A DNA stretch of 47,430 nt. Origin: Thalassiosira profunda. Lineage: Eukaryota; Bacillariophyta; Thalassiosirophyceae; Thalassiosirales; Thalassiosiraceae. Position numbers and translations under genes: made by a program. The DNA is taken from the NCBI GenBank assembly GCA_036939355.1, contig JALLAP010000014.1:1-47430 (forward strand). The letters run 5' to 3'. Below are positions 17,253 to 27,163 of the stretch, one piece after another. Position 1 is the first letter of the stretch. Every line of letters starts with the position of its first letter. A model generated the notes under the pieces. That model made no database searches, had not been told where the DNA came from, and worked only from the letters and a program-made list of their open reading frames with translations.

Positions 17253-19578
17253 ATGACGTACCTTTCAGGCGTCAGCCCGCCGGAGGAGCCCGACGACGCC
17301 GCCAGTGAGGGCAGTCGCATCGGCGACGTCGGTGAAGGTGGCGGCCCGGCTGAAAAAGACGACAGCTCTGCCGTCGACGCGGAGGCCCCACCTCCCTGCC
17401 CCACACGATTTTGCAACGGAGTGGCAACGGCCTGCATTCCCTGCCGCGCCGTCGTCCAGCGTTGGCCCCGGACGTGCGCCATCTTTTTGGGCGTGGTATG
17501 TCCTCTCTTCCTCCTCATCTTCGTGGCGGCAATTTGTGGCTACGGTCTCGCCGAGCTCGAGGGGCCTGTCGAGATTCAGACAAACAACGCCATCATCGCC
17601 ACGCGTATGGCGTTGGCATTTCACGCGGCGGTGGTGGGGAATGTGACGAGAAAGCTGCCTGTGATATGCGCATGCACATTCATGCTGGACGAAGAACGCG
17701 AGGAACGGGACGTAGCCTTCCAGGAATGTCTGCGAAAGGAGCAGGAGGAGCGGAATCGAACGGAGTTGTTGCAGCTGAATGGAACATCCGGCAATCGAAC
17801 GGAGGTGCAGCTAAATGGAACATCTTCTGGCAACGCATCAAGCATTCCTGTGCTAAATGGAACGTCTGACAACACAAGCACTCCTACGACCGACGATGTG
17901 TTCAATACCATATTGAACATATCGGATGGAGTTACGGATGCAGTCAACAATTGCACGANCGACCGACGATGTGTTCAATACCATATTGAACATATCGGAT
18001 GGAGTTACGGATGCAGTCAACAATTGCACGAAACCCCCCGCCTTGGATGTCCTTGCCATCGAGGCAACGGTCCAAGAAATAGTCTACGAGCATATCGAGG
18101 GGTGCGGGGAGGCGCCCATCAATACAACCTTTTCGCGCATCTGCGGCAAAGAAGTGTTCCAAGGCGCAAACACAACAATCTCCCCAAACCTGCTGCTCAA
18201 GTCGATGAACGAATGCGGCGTGGCGGCCTTGGACGTGGTGGAGAGCTATCGCTTGGGAGAAATCGTCGTCGCGGAGCTCGCAAGTCAGGACATTACTTTC
18301 GATTGGATCCGCTGCACCGACGGAAAAGTTAACCTTGCGGATGTAGTGTTCAACCCCCTCGCCAACACCAGCATGTTTCGTCCGGAAGCGCAGGAAGAAC
18401 TGGTGGTAGAGGCGTGGCTGGCAAACCAGCGGGAGATGTATTGCGCTTATGTGGATATGGCCGTGGCAGCGAACAAAAGTCTTGCAGAAGCAGAGCGGGA
18501 GGCCATGCGACAGTCCTTTAGCCAGGCGAGTGGATTCGACTCCTGCGAAGTCAACAGGTAAGCTTGCACTGCTGGGGCTGAATCACCATCTTCGTTTTTG
18601 AGATAGTCCCTAACAAGCTGGTGCCTGTGTCAAGTTATGCCGGCGGCTGGTTTTGGTTTACAGGTATGTAGGTGCCGGCTGGCAGTTCCGGCAACTTTAG
18701 TGACTGTGGTGTATCTCACTTCTGATCTTCCCAATCCTCAGTCATGACGACCATTGGATATGGAAACACTGCCCCGGTGACTGATGGGGGACGGGCGATG
18801 ATATACACTCTGGGATTCGCCTCCATCTTAATTTTTGCGGGCCTGCTAGCCAAAGCGGGTTCGATCGTCGTAGCTGTGATAGACGACTGGCTGCACAGGC
18901 TCCATCTTTCTGTNCCTGCTAGCCAAAGCGGGTTCGATCGTCGTAGCTGTGATAGACGACTGGCTGCACAGGCTCCATCTTTCTGTGCTTGCCTGGCCTT
19001 CAATTCAAGCGTTCGTGTGGGGAGGTTTGTACTATCTCTGGAGCTTTCTGATTGCCAGCTACTACGTGCACTGGAATGACGATCGGCTGGCGGAAGAGAT
19101 CACATACAAAGATGCTTACTGGTTCGCATACATGAGCACAACAACAATCGGACTGGGCGACTACTACCTGGATCATTCAGTGATTATCGGTATAGGTGAG
19201 TCTTTACTGCTTGCAACATGTGATTGCTCACCAATCTCACTGCAACTTCTGCCTTTGCTTTGCACAGATCTGTTGGTATGGCCGCTTCTCATCCTATTCG
19301 GGTTTGTCCTCCTTTCGGCGTTTCTCAACAAAGTGGGTGAGCTTGTCGCTTCGTTTCTTCCGAAAGAGCAGGCCGACTTTGCTGGCAAACTTGCTGCGGA
19401 AGAGCACATGTTCTCTTGCTGCCCAACTCGGTTGCGGAGACACAAGCCGGGCGTTGTGCAAGAAGCGGATGAAGTGGAAGGCGAGGAAAGCATGCCTGCG
19501 AAGGAGTGTGGTCAAAGCACACCTGAAAATGAGGCAGAGGAAGATATTCATGTCGATGTTCCATTCGACGAAAAATAA
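17253..19578 (+). CDS. Two-pore-domain K+ channel with a large glycan-rich ectodomain (about 650 aa, four exons)
   Basis: Exons: 17253-18557, 18635-18663 (29 nt), 18742-19195, 19268-19578. Introns are 77, 78 and 72 nt, with GTAAGC, GTATGT and GTGAGT donors. Two assembly artefacts (72-bp duplications around an N at 17959 and 18914) break the frame; leaving out 73 nt at each gives an exact multiple of three. Topology: TM1 (about 75-98), an extracellular loop of about 310 residues, pore 1 (GGWFWFTVMTTIGYGN) joined across the tiny exon, TM2 (YTLGFASILIFAGLLAK), TM3 (WGGLYYLWSFLIASYYV), pore 2 (STTTIGLGDYY), TM4 (LVWPLLILFGFVLLSAF), and a cytosolic acidic tail. Filters GYGN and GLGD indicate a K+-selective TPK/K2P channel. 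The loop holds 14 N-x-S/T sequons, including repeated LNGTS. The stop is 22 bp from the convergent NAT10 stop. Confidence 0.88.
17887..18031 (+). repeat. Assembly artefact: 72-bp direct duplication around a single N
   Basis: 17887-17958 is repeated exactly as 17960-18031, with N at 17959 between them. It lies in exon 1 of the K+ channel gene. Removing 73 nt brings the two broken frames into register, so this is an unmerged contig overlap, not a genomic duplication. Confidence 0.95.
18842..18986 (+). repeat. Assembly artefact: 72-bp direct duplication around a single N
   Basis: 18842-18913 and 18915-18986 are identical, separated by N at 18914, inside exon 3 of the K+ channel gene (the end of TM2). 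Collapsing them restores the frame through LHRLHLSVLAWPS. Confidence 0.95.
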
Positions 19579-19600
19579 GTCAGCGCTGTCTACCATAAGG

Positions 19601-22600
19601 TTACATTGTCTTGCGAGACTTCTTCTTGCGAGACTCCTTCTTGCGAGACTCCTTCTTTCTATTCTTCTTCTTCTCGCTCTTGTCGTTCTTCAGAACTGCC
19701 TCCAGGGCATCGTCGCCTCCCTTTCTCTTCTTGGACACCTTGGTGCGCTTTATCTGGACAGTGCCGCCATCCTCCAACCCCTCTTTATCCTGAAGAGCGT
19801 TGGCCCATTCTTCGTCGGTGCCCTTGAGGGCATACTTCATGATCTCTGGGTCATTTAGTTCCGGCGCCATCCGCGTACCCGTCACTCCACTATCTCCTAG
19901 CTTTGGTACTTGTTTGCCATTTCCTCCTTGCTGCTCCAGCGCTTTCATGGCCACAGCGGCGCCCTCTGCCGCATCCTCCTCCAATGTTTGGCCAACGACA
20001 TCTCTGACTCTCCTCACATTCATCTCGGCCTTCTTCATGGCATCCTTGCCCACCAGCCCCTTGCTCCCCTCCTCCACGAGCAAGTTGTGGAATGCCAGCG
20101 ACATCTTCTTCACCGCCTTATTGAACATTGCCAAGACTTGATTGATGGGCAACGCCAACTCGGCTGTCAAGTCATCAACGCTCTTTTGTTGCAAGCCGAT
20201 ACCGCAGAGCAGTGCCGATTGAACGCTCGAAAGTCGAAAGCCAGGGCCCATGCGGCTCGTAAAGTACATCTGGGCCAGTGATGGAATGAGGTCCGAGATG
20301 AGGTGATGATCGCACAAGTTGCGGCTGTAGAGCTCCAGGCGCTGCAGATCGTGCGGCGTGAGGTGGTAGTGAAGCTCGGAAGGAGTGAGCTTGGTGGACT
20401 GCGTCCCAGATCGCTTTTTCACCTCTTGGATCGCCGTCTTGTCCATCGACTTTTTGTCGTTCTCGTCGTCATCGCCCCTGGTAGCACTTTTCATCCATGC
20501 GCGGTTGCCACCCACCACGTCGCCCAACAGGTTCACCGCCAAGCTCACTTCCATTCCTCGAAAGGCGCCTCCCAACAACCTGCCAATCCTTCGACGAGCA
20601 TCCACACCAAATGCCGGCAACCACGCATCGTCCCAGCCGCTACGTTTAGGCAGTGCGCGGATCATGATGGCGCTGTGCTCGCCGGTCAACTCATTGGCCG
20701 TCTGTCGAAGGTAGAGAAGCGTCATTCCCACCTTGCGCTGCCAAAAGTTGTGCAGGGATGGTGTCAGACCAAAGGACGTGCCGAGCCAATCGAGGCGAGG
20801 TGTTGGCACTGACGACAGGGGCAAGAGCAATGGCGGGAGCTTCTTGCGTGGCTTGAGGGCCTCCTTGTGGAGCAGCGCGCTACCGGCAGGCTGCCTCTCC
20901 TCCTCGCTGTCGCTCTCAGAGGGCGTCTCGTCATCGCTGCTTTCCTCTTCGCCACTCTCGTCGCCCCCTCCCAAGCTCACCATCTCCCCATTGTAATAAC
21001 GGAAGAGCAGCTCCATCGCGCGGCTGCCATACCCCATCCCCTGCACCCCCGGATGGACGGCTACCCGGACGACGCGGGCACCACTCAGCTGGGCAAAGTT
21101 ACCGTCGCCGAATTGCTGGCTCATCGTCCACGGAATGAGATCGCCAGCGGAGCGATGCCCGCGCGCCAGCTGAGCCTGAATAGTCTTTCGGGACAGCTTT
21201 CCCTCGAGAGAGGTCTGAACAATAGCAAGGATGTCAGGAAGGCCCTCGTCATCCCCCTCAGATTCAGCCGTTGGGCCCAGCAAGACAAAGATGTTGTGCG
21301 CTGGCGCATCGCTCAGCATCTGCAGGTCGTTGGGGGTATTCTTGTAATGGGCGCTGGTGTACAGCCCCCAGAGCTTTTGCAGAAAGGATTCCGACAAGCG
21401 ATGGTAGGAGAACAATGCGTCGCGATTGACGGCGTACAGTTCGCACTCTGATGGCGCCGGCGCTCCGCCCCTCAGCTCCATGGAAGTGGCATGCGTTTCG
21501 CCGCTGGAGAGGGTGTTGTCGTAGTCGAACGAATCGCAGTCCAAGCAGAGGAGGTTGTTGAGCCACGCCTCGACGGGATCTCCCAGCGCATATCGAATGG
21601 GATGCGAGAGCTCCAACTCCTTCAAGGGTCCGCTTGTTGAAGACGATCCGGTAACGGCCTTGGCAGCGGCAGCCTCGGCGGCCCAGCGCTTTTCGTGCAC
21701 CTTCGCCTCGCCCTTATTGCTCGCGGCGCCGACAATTCCCGCCCCGGCCTCCCGCGCCATGTCAACCCCGCCTCGTCCCTTGGCAGTGGACTCGCGCAGC
21801 TCCTTGATCAGCTTGAGGCTCAGCGCCCGGCCCGTGCCCTCGTACCCGTTGATCGTCGAGCTCAGGAAGGTGAGGCGGCGCTCCTCTCCCTCGGCCAGGC
21901 CCTTGCCCTTGCCGCTGTTGCTGGGATTCAGCTGCATCAGTTTTCGCACGACGGGCAACGGGATGGCCGCCGCCTCGTCGATCGCCACCAGTTCGGCACC
22001 GACGAACTGTTCCACGTCCCTTGGCCGGACGTACCGCGCGCTCTGCCGCGGCCCCTTCCCGCTGTGGATCGACACGGAGACGATGCACTTGACGTTGTCC
22101 CTGCCGGCCTTCTCTCCCCGATAGTTGCCATCATTGCTGTTGCCATCGCTGTCCAACCCGTAATTGTACCCGAGGGTGTAGTCGTAATGCTCCTGGTACT
22201 TGAGCGCCTTGAGCCCCTCGACCAGAAACTGGAAGACGGCCACCAGGTTCTCCGGCTCGGGGGCCGTGACGGCGATGGAATTGAAACCGAAGGAGACGGC
22301 CCCGGCGAGGCACAGTCCCAGGGCGGCCGACTTACCCCTACCGCGGGGCGCCGTGAGCGAGACCGTGGTGGACTTGCCGCTGCTCAGCGCGGACGCCAGG
22401 GGCGAGCTGTCCTTCCCCTGCTTGTCCCGATCCGCGCACGCCTCTAGAAACGTCAGCACGGCCCGCGCCTGGTCCAGCGTCTTGGCGAGCTCGACCAGCT
22501 TTCCGACGTGGGGGGTGTCCCGTAACGTCTCCTTCAGCTGCTCCAGCTGCAGGTCGTCGTCCGTCTTGAACGACAGCACGTCCTTCCCCTCCTCCTCCTC

Positions 22601-23329
22601 GTCGTCGTCATCGTCCGTTTCCAGCCCCATCTTCGTCAGCCGACGAAGCGTGCGCTTGCTCAACGGCAAAATGTTCAACTCGTCGTCGCACACGAGGCAA
22701 TTGGCGCACCCGCCCAAACTCAGAATGAACCGCTCGTTGAACCGCGGCACGACATCCCCCGACCCCTCGGTCCGATAGCGGGCGTGCACGTCCATCGTCA
22801 TCGCATAAAGCTGCCGCAAACTCTTGACCGTGCGCAACAGAAAGATCACCACCCCTCCTCCCTGCACCGTCTCCACCGTCCGGGCGACAATGTTGGGCGT
22901 CAGCGCCTCGAAGTCCTGGAGGACCAGCATCGAGTGGGTGGTCCCCAGCGCCCGATGGGAGTCCTTGTAGTAACACCACGTAATATCGGTGTTGGTCAGA
23001 AATAACTCGAAGTTGTCCATCTGCTCCGCCGCGGCGCTCCCGGCGTTGCCCTTGGACAATCCCCGCTTCTTGTCGCGCTTCATTTTCTCCATCCGCTTGC
23101 GGCGGTGGGTGCTGAATCCCAATTCCTTCTTGTAGCACCACAATACGGAGTTCGAATTGGCCACGCGCTCGGTTTTGGAGTGGTCGGCCGTCCGGTGGAG
23201 GATTTGGTACAGATTGGGCACCTGATCTTTGCCGTGGTCGCCCACCAGTAAAAGGAGGGACCGCTGGTTCGTCCGGAGGGAGTGCTGGAAGAGCGTGCGG
23301 AGGCGCTCGTCGAGCTTCTTGCGGACCAT
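19601..23329 (-). CDS. NAT10: RNA cytidine acetyltransferase, NAT10/KRE33 homologue (1242 aa)
   Basis: Intronless, ATG at 23329. The full architecture of the family is present. The N-terminus MVRKKLDERLRTLF (residues 1-14) is followed by RSLLLLVGDHGKDQVPNLYQ (about 23-42). There are WCYKKELGFSTHRRKR (about 64) and FLTNTDITWCYYKDSH, a Walker A in the helicase domain (TAPRGRGKSAALGL, about residue 325), an Asp-Glu box (VAIDEAAAIPLP), a GNAT fold with RVAVHPGVQGMGYGSRAMEL (acetyl-CoA loop Q-G-M-G-Y-G) and a C-terminal tRNA-binding-like region. The enzyme makes N4-acetylcytidine in 18S rRNA and tRNAs, using ATP and acetyl-CoA in the nucleolus, and is required for 40S maturation. The size is larger than human NAT10 because of acidic inserts (about 875-900) and a Lys-rich tail with repeated RKKES units. 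The start is divergent from LRR B. Confidence 0.96.
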   Translation of the reverse strand: MVRKKLDERLRTLFQHSLRTNQRSLLLLVGDHGKDQVPNLYQILHRTADHSKTERVANSNSVLWCYKKELGFSTHRRKRMEKMKRDKKRGLSKGNAGSAAAEQMDNFELFLTNTDITWCYYKDSHRALGTTHSMLVLQDFEALTPNIVARTVETVQGGGVVIFLLRTVKSLRQLYAMTMDVHARYRTEGSGDVVPRFNERFILSLGGCANCLVCDDELNILPLSKRTLRRLTKMGLETDDDDDEEEEGKDVLSFKTDDDLQLEQLKETLRDTPHVGKLVELAKTLDQARAVLTFLEACADRDKQGKDSSPLASALSSGKSTTVSLTAPRGRGKSAALGLCLAGAVSFGFNSIAVTAPEPENLVAVFQFLVEGLKALKYQEHYDYTLGYNYGLDSDGNSNDGNYRGEKAGRDNVKCIVSVSIHSGKGPRQSARYVRPRDVEQFVGAELVAIDEAAAIPLPVVRKLMQLNPSNSGKGKGLAEGEERRLTFLSSTINGYEGTGRALSLKLIKELRESTAKGRGGVDMAREAGAGIVGAASNKGEAKVHEKRWAAEAAAAKAVTGSSSTSGPLKELELSHPIRYALGDPVEAWLNNLLCLDCDSFDYDNTLSSGETHATSMELRGGAPAPSECELYAVNRDALFSYHRLSESFLQKLWGLYTSAHYKNTPNDLQMLSDAPAHNIFVLLGPTAESEGDDEGLPDILAIVQTSLEGKLSRKTIQAQLARGHRSAGDLIPWTMSQQFGDGNFAQLSGARVVRVAVHPGVQGMGYGSRAMELLFRYYNGEMVSLGGGDESGEEESSDDETPSESDSEEERQPAGSALLHKEALKPRKKLPPLLLPLSSVPTPRLDWLGTSFGLTPSLHNFWQRKVGMTLLYLRQTANELTGEHSAIMIRALPKRSGWDDAWLPAFGVDARRRIGRLLGGAFRGMEVSLAVNLLGDVVGGNRAWMKSATRGDDDENDKKSMDKTAIQEVKKRSGTQSTKLTPSELHYHLTPHDLQRLELYSRNLCDHHLISDLIPSLAQMYFTSRMGPGFRLSSVQSALLCGIGLQQKSVDDLTAELALPINQVLAMFNKAVKKMSLAFHNLLVEEGSKGLVGKDAMKKAEMNVRRVRDVVGQTLEEDAAEGAAVAMKALEQQGGNGKQVPKLGDSGVTGTRMAPELNDPEIMKYALKGTDEEWANALQDKEGLEDGGTVQIKRTKVSKKRKGGDDALEAVLKNDKSEKKKNRKKESRKKESRKKKSRKTM

Positions 23330-24147
23330 GGTTGCAATGTGATGTGTGTGGTGGAGCTCTTACTGGGTAAAGATGCTTCTATTGCACTCTTTCAGTGCTG
23401 GGCAAATATGTGGGGCTGTTTGCATTCAGCTAGCGCAAGTCCGGTGCAATCTACTGCTGTCAAGGAACAAACGTGCAGCGTGAGTGCATAAGATGTGAAC
23501 GATAGAACAAAACGCATCCGCCGCGTGGAGATCTTTGCAAGCTCAGAAACATAAGTTGAAATGGTAGCTTCACACGCCATCCAAAGGACGGCACGGGGAG
23601 ACTAGGCCCCGCAAGGTCAGAGTAGCTGATTCGAACATCATCGCTTGCAACACAAGGCAGGGGATACCTCCGGATTCAGGATACCCCTAGTGATTCAGGT
23701 ACCCCTTCACCGATAAACAACCCCACACCCGACGCCAAGGGCATTCACCAATCTCACCGGCGGGCCGACTTGCTGAATGGTGGGTCTCTCTCCCGCCTTT
23801 GACGGCCGGGTGTGCGAAAGGCGTGGGGGCGGGGGGAGGGGACGGAAATGGGTGGTCCGGGGGACGCATCCGGATTTCCATCCCTCCCTAGTACCCTCCA
23901 CCCCCTCCGCTGGCCTCGCACCTCGCACCTCGCACGCTCCCCCTCCGCTCCCTGCGCCCCAACCCCGCTGCCTCCCGGCGATGTCTTCTGCTAGCTTTCA
24001 ACGCGCTTGATGGGCGCAAGCACCACTGGCACAAGCTCGCCATATCGCTGATCACTGCTGGGCGATCGCGTGGAGCTAAGGGCCGAGGGTAGATAGCTGC
24101 ACCATCAATCACTCCTTCGGTTTGCAATTACATAATATCTTCAGAGG
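23330..24147. other. Intergenic region between divergent NAT10 and LRR B
   Basis: About 820 bp with no gene that I can support. It includes a short direct repeat (GATTCAGG-ATACCCCT at 23673-23687 and the like at 23692-23706), a purine-rich then pyrimidine-rich low-complexity stretch (about 23815-23960), and the ATCCGGATTTCCATCCCTCC element (23869-23888) shared with the region upstream of LRR C. Confidence 0.6.
23869..23890 (+). promoter_or_regulatory. Upstream element shared by LRR B and LRR C
   Basis: A 22-bp sequence beginning ATCCGGATTTCCATCCC lies about 260 bp before the LRR B start. It recurs with one change (A to C at its seventh base) at 25504-25525, about 275 bp before the LRR C ATG, and is followed in both by a C/T-rich tract. 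It may be a promoter element or simply residual homology from gene duplication. Confidence 0.4.
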
Positions 24148-25351
24148 ATGGATTCGCCGTGGACCGACTACGAAGGCGGTCCGATCCGGGGTTGGCACCG
24201 GAATGCCGGGCGGATCCGGGTGGCGTCGGGCGTGCCAGTGATTCATGCCAGGGCCTTTGCGAATTGCCAAAATTTGAGGGCCGTGGATCTGAGCAACGTC
24301 ACCGTCATCTTGGATCGAGCATTCGAGAATTGTCGCTCGTTGGAACGCGTGATTTGGCCTCCCTCTGCAACAAAGATTGGAAGACATGCATTTATTTACT
24401 GCACGGCACTGACAAGTGTAACCATCCCACCGTCCGTCGCTGTGATTGAAGACGGTGCATTCTACGATTGCAAAAGTTTGGCGGAAGTGGAGCTCGGCGA
24501 GGGAATACAACGCATTGGGAAACAAGCATTTTATCGTTGCAGTGCACTGAGGAGGGTCACCATTCCGCCATCTATCACCCACATTGAATTCGAGGCATTT
24601 TCTGACTGCAGCAGTCTGGTAGAGGTGGAATTGAACGAGGGAATGCAACACATCGGATTTAGTGTCTTCTACGGTTGCACATCGCTAGTTCGCATCAATA
24701 TTCCCTCACTGGTGATAGGATATCGAGCGTTTGCTCGGTGCCATCAGCTGAGGGATGTGGAGCTTCAGGAGGGGCTCCAGACGATTGGGCCACGAGGGTT
24801 CACAGGTTGCTCATTGGAGCGCATCACCATCTGTTACCTCAATTGGCGAGTATGCATTTACGGATTGCACTAGCCTTGCAGAGATGACTCTGAACGAAGG
24901 GGTCCTTGATATTAGTTCTGATGCATTCAATCACTGCACATCTCTGAGCCACATCAACATTCCTCCCGTGGCCTTTGTGATTGATATGCAAAGTGGCGGC
25001 TGCCAGCTCATGAGAAGAATAATGCCCACGCCTCAGAATAGAACTGTGGTCGCCTCCAGATGGATGCAATACAGGGGCCCTGGTCAACTAGAAGAAGAAG
25101 CCGAAGCAAAAGTGAACGAAATCCTAGGTCGCCATCACCAGCCAGAGAGACAGAAAATTGCATTAATCCGAGAGTGGTTCGCCTATTACGATCGGTTGGA
25201 TGTGACGACGCTGCTTGAGCTCGCTATCTGGAGAAGCAACATGAATGGCAACGAGCAAAATGCCGAATCCAAGCGGACACTCCGCAGAAGCTGTGGCAGC
25301 GACATGAACGTCATAATCCCGGGCGTCTTGGAGTATTTGGAGGGTAGATGA
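24148..25351 (+). pseudogene. BspA-like LRR_5 protein, family copy B, frameshifted
   Basis: The ATG at 24148 opens the usual N-terminus (DSPWTDYEGG) and LRR_5 repeats. The frame shifts at about 24828-24834, in the sequence for the LERITIPSSVTSIG repeat. Compared with the sister copies, the eight bases encoding the IPSS turn are missing, so the first frame ends at 24873. The rest (SVTSIGEYAF to GVLEYLEGR, stop at 25351) continues intact in another frame, including the whole C-terminal module. Two smaller in-frame losses are also visible (IPSLVIGYRAF, and FTGCSLERIT lacking one residue). Either a recently disabled gene or an assembly error; the in-frame losses next to the frameshift favour real decay. 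As it stands it would encode a 241-residue truncated repeat protein without the conserved C-terminus. Confidence 0.85.
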
Positions 25352-25503
25352 GTTGATAATCGCTTGATAAGAACCTACTAACTATCCGGCGGATCAGGCG
25401 CAGATAGAAGGATATCTGGGCCACCTCCGTCGCTGTTGCTGGCGTGCGGGGGTTGTTTGGGAGCATAGCAGGCCTACAATACCAAGACGCCGAACTGCAA
25501 AAC

Positions 25504-25525
25504 ATCCGGCTTTCCATCCCTCCCT
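25504..25525 (+). promoter_or_regulatory. Upstream element shared by LRR C and LRR B
   Basis: Second occurrence of the ATCCGG-N-TTTCCATCCC element described for LRR B, again followed by CTC/CCT-rich sequence. A second short shared stretch occurs nearer the start (CACTGCTGG-type sequence, about 24053 and 25768). Confidence 0.4.
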
Positions 25526-25797
25526 CGCTCCCCTACACCTCCCTCGCTCTGCTCCGCGTCTCTCCGCGTTCCCCAAGCCGCCGTGTTCCCTATCCGCTCT
25601 GCCCTCCTGCGCGACAGATCTGCAGACCGCTTGTGGTCATACGCGGAATCGTGACGTGCGGTGGTGCTAGAGGCGGCGCACGATTGCCTGGTGTCCGATT
25701 CGGCCGTTCCCGTGTTACGCGATATCCGCGCCTTTGTTGCTGGCAGGTCGAGATTTGAAGGGCGAGCACTGCTGGCAGATAGATCCATTAACGAACG

Positions 25798-27095
25798 ATG
25801 CCAGAGGAGGAGTGGGTCGAATTCGACGGGGCGCGGTGCAGGAACGGCACCGCAATGCCAGCCACATCCGGGTTGCTCCTGACATCAGCGAGATTCCACG
25901 CGGGGCCTTCTCGCACCGTTACAATTTGAGGGCGGTGGATCTAGGAAACGTCGACACCATCTCTTATGGTGCATTCCAGGATTGCTCCTCGCTGGAGCAC
26001 GTAACCTGGACCGCCGCATCTGCTGTCGAGATTGGCGAGGGCGCATTTGCGCGCTGCACGAGTTTGGAGGAAATCGATCTCAGCAATGCAACAAAGATTG
26101 GAGCGGGGGCATTCGGGGGGTGCACCGCACTGGAGCGCGTAACCATCCCATCGTCTGTTGTTGAAATTGAGGATATTGCATTTCTTGATTGCTCAAAGTT
26201 GGCGGCAGTCGAGCTTGGCGAGGGAATACAGCGCATTCGCAAGAGAGCGTTCTTGAATTGCAAAGCTTTGAGGCGGATCAACATTCCGGCATCTGTTACT
26301 GTCATCGAGGGTTCTGCATTTAAAGAGTGCAGCAATTCGGCAGAGGTGGAATTAAACCAGGGATTGCAGCGCATCGAAGGGGGCGACGGGGGTGCATTTA
26401 AGGATTGTACATCGCTGCTTCGCATCAGCATCCCCCCGACAACGTTGGAAGTCGGAAACTATGCATTTGAAGGCTGCCGTCAGTTGCAGAACGTTGAGCT
26501 TCAGGAGGGACTCCAGATGATTGGCTTGGGTGCATTCTATGGATGCCTTTCGTTGGAGCGCATTACAATTCCCTCCTCTGTGACTTTGATTGGTGGATCT
26601 GCATTTGAGCATTGCAGCATTCTGTCAGAGGTGACTCTGCTGGAGGGGATTCAATCCATTGGGGGTGGTGCATTTAGGGGCTGCACCGCGTTGGCACCTA
26701 TCAACATCCCTCCCGTTGCCTTGGTGATTGACATCGAGCGTTCAAGCTGCCAGATGTTGAGAGGAGCAATACCTTATGCTGCGGGGAAGAGGCTGGTCGT
26801 CTCCAAGTGGTTGCAGTACAGGGACAAAGACCAGCTCGAACAGGCTGAGGCAAAGGTAAACGAAATCCTAGGTCGCCGTCACCAGCCAGTCGCGCAGAAA
26901 ATCGCATTAATCCGAGAGTGGTTCGCCTACTACGACCTGTTGGATGTGACTACGATGCTGGAGCTGGCCATTTGGAGAAGCGACATGAATGGCAATAACG
27001 AGCAGGGTACGGAGGCCAGGCAGGCCAGCCGCCGAAACTGTGGAAGCGATATGAATGTCATCATTCCGGGCGTCTTGGAGTATTTGGAGAGGTAG
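25798..27095 (+). pseudogene. BspA-like LRR_5 protein, family copy C, frameshift just after the start codon
   Basis: The family start is at 25798 (MPEEEWVEFDG), but one base is missing at about 25828-25831 (GACGGGGCG where sisters have GACGGCGGGGCG or GACGGCGGCGCG), so the frame from this ATG is lost. The frame encoding the rest (GAVQERHRNASHIRV onward) is open from 25734 to the stop at 27095, but upstream it begins only with a TTG and has no in-frame ATG before the late repeats. About 12 LRR_5 repeats are intact, with a small insertion (EGGDGGAFKDC). The C-terminal module is complete (KWLQYRDKDQLEQAE, IREWFAYYDLLDVTTMLELA, CGSDMNVIIPGVLEYLER). A single-base sequencing error would be enough to restore a normal gene of about 432 residues. 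Confidence 0.8.
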
Positions 27096-27163
27096 AGAAC
27101 CTACTAACTGCTACTTGAAGTGGGCGCACAGAGCTGGCACATCCTTCTCCCCCTAACGCCTCA

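Noticed and set aside
17887..18986. Real tandem duplications in the K+ channel gene
   Set aside because: The identical 72-bp size at unrelated loci, the central N and frame restoration by removal show that they are assembly artefacts.
23580..23650. tRNA-like sequence with a TTCGAA core (GATTCGAAC)
   Set aside because: No T-stem pairs around the loop on either strand, and no acceptor or anticodon stems can be drawn.
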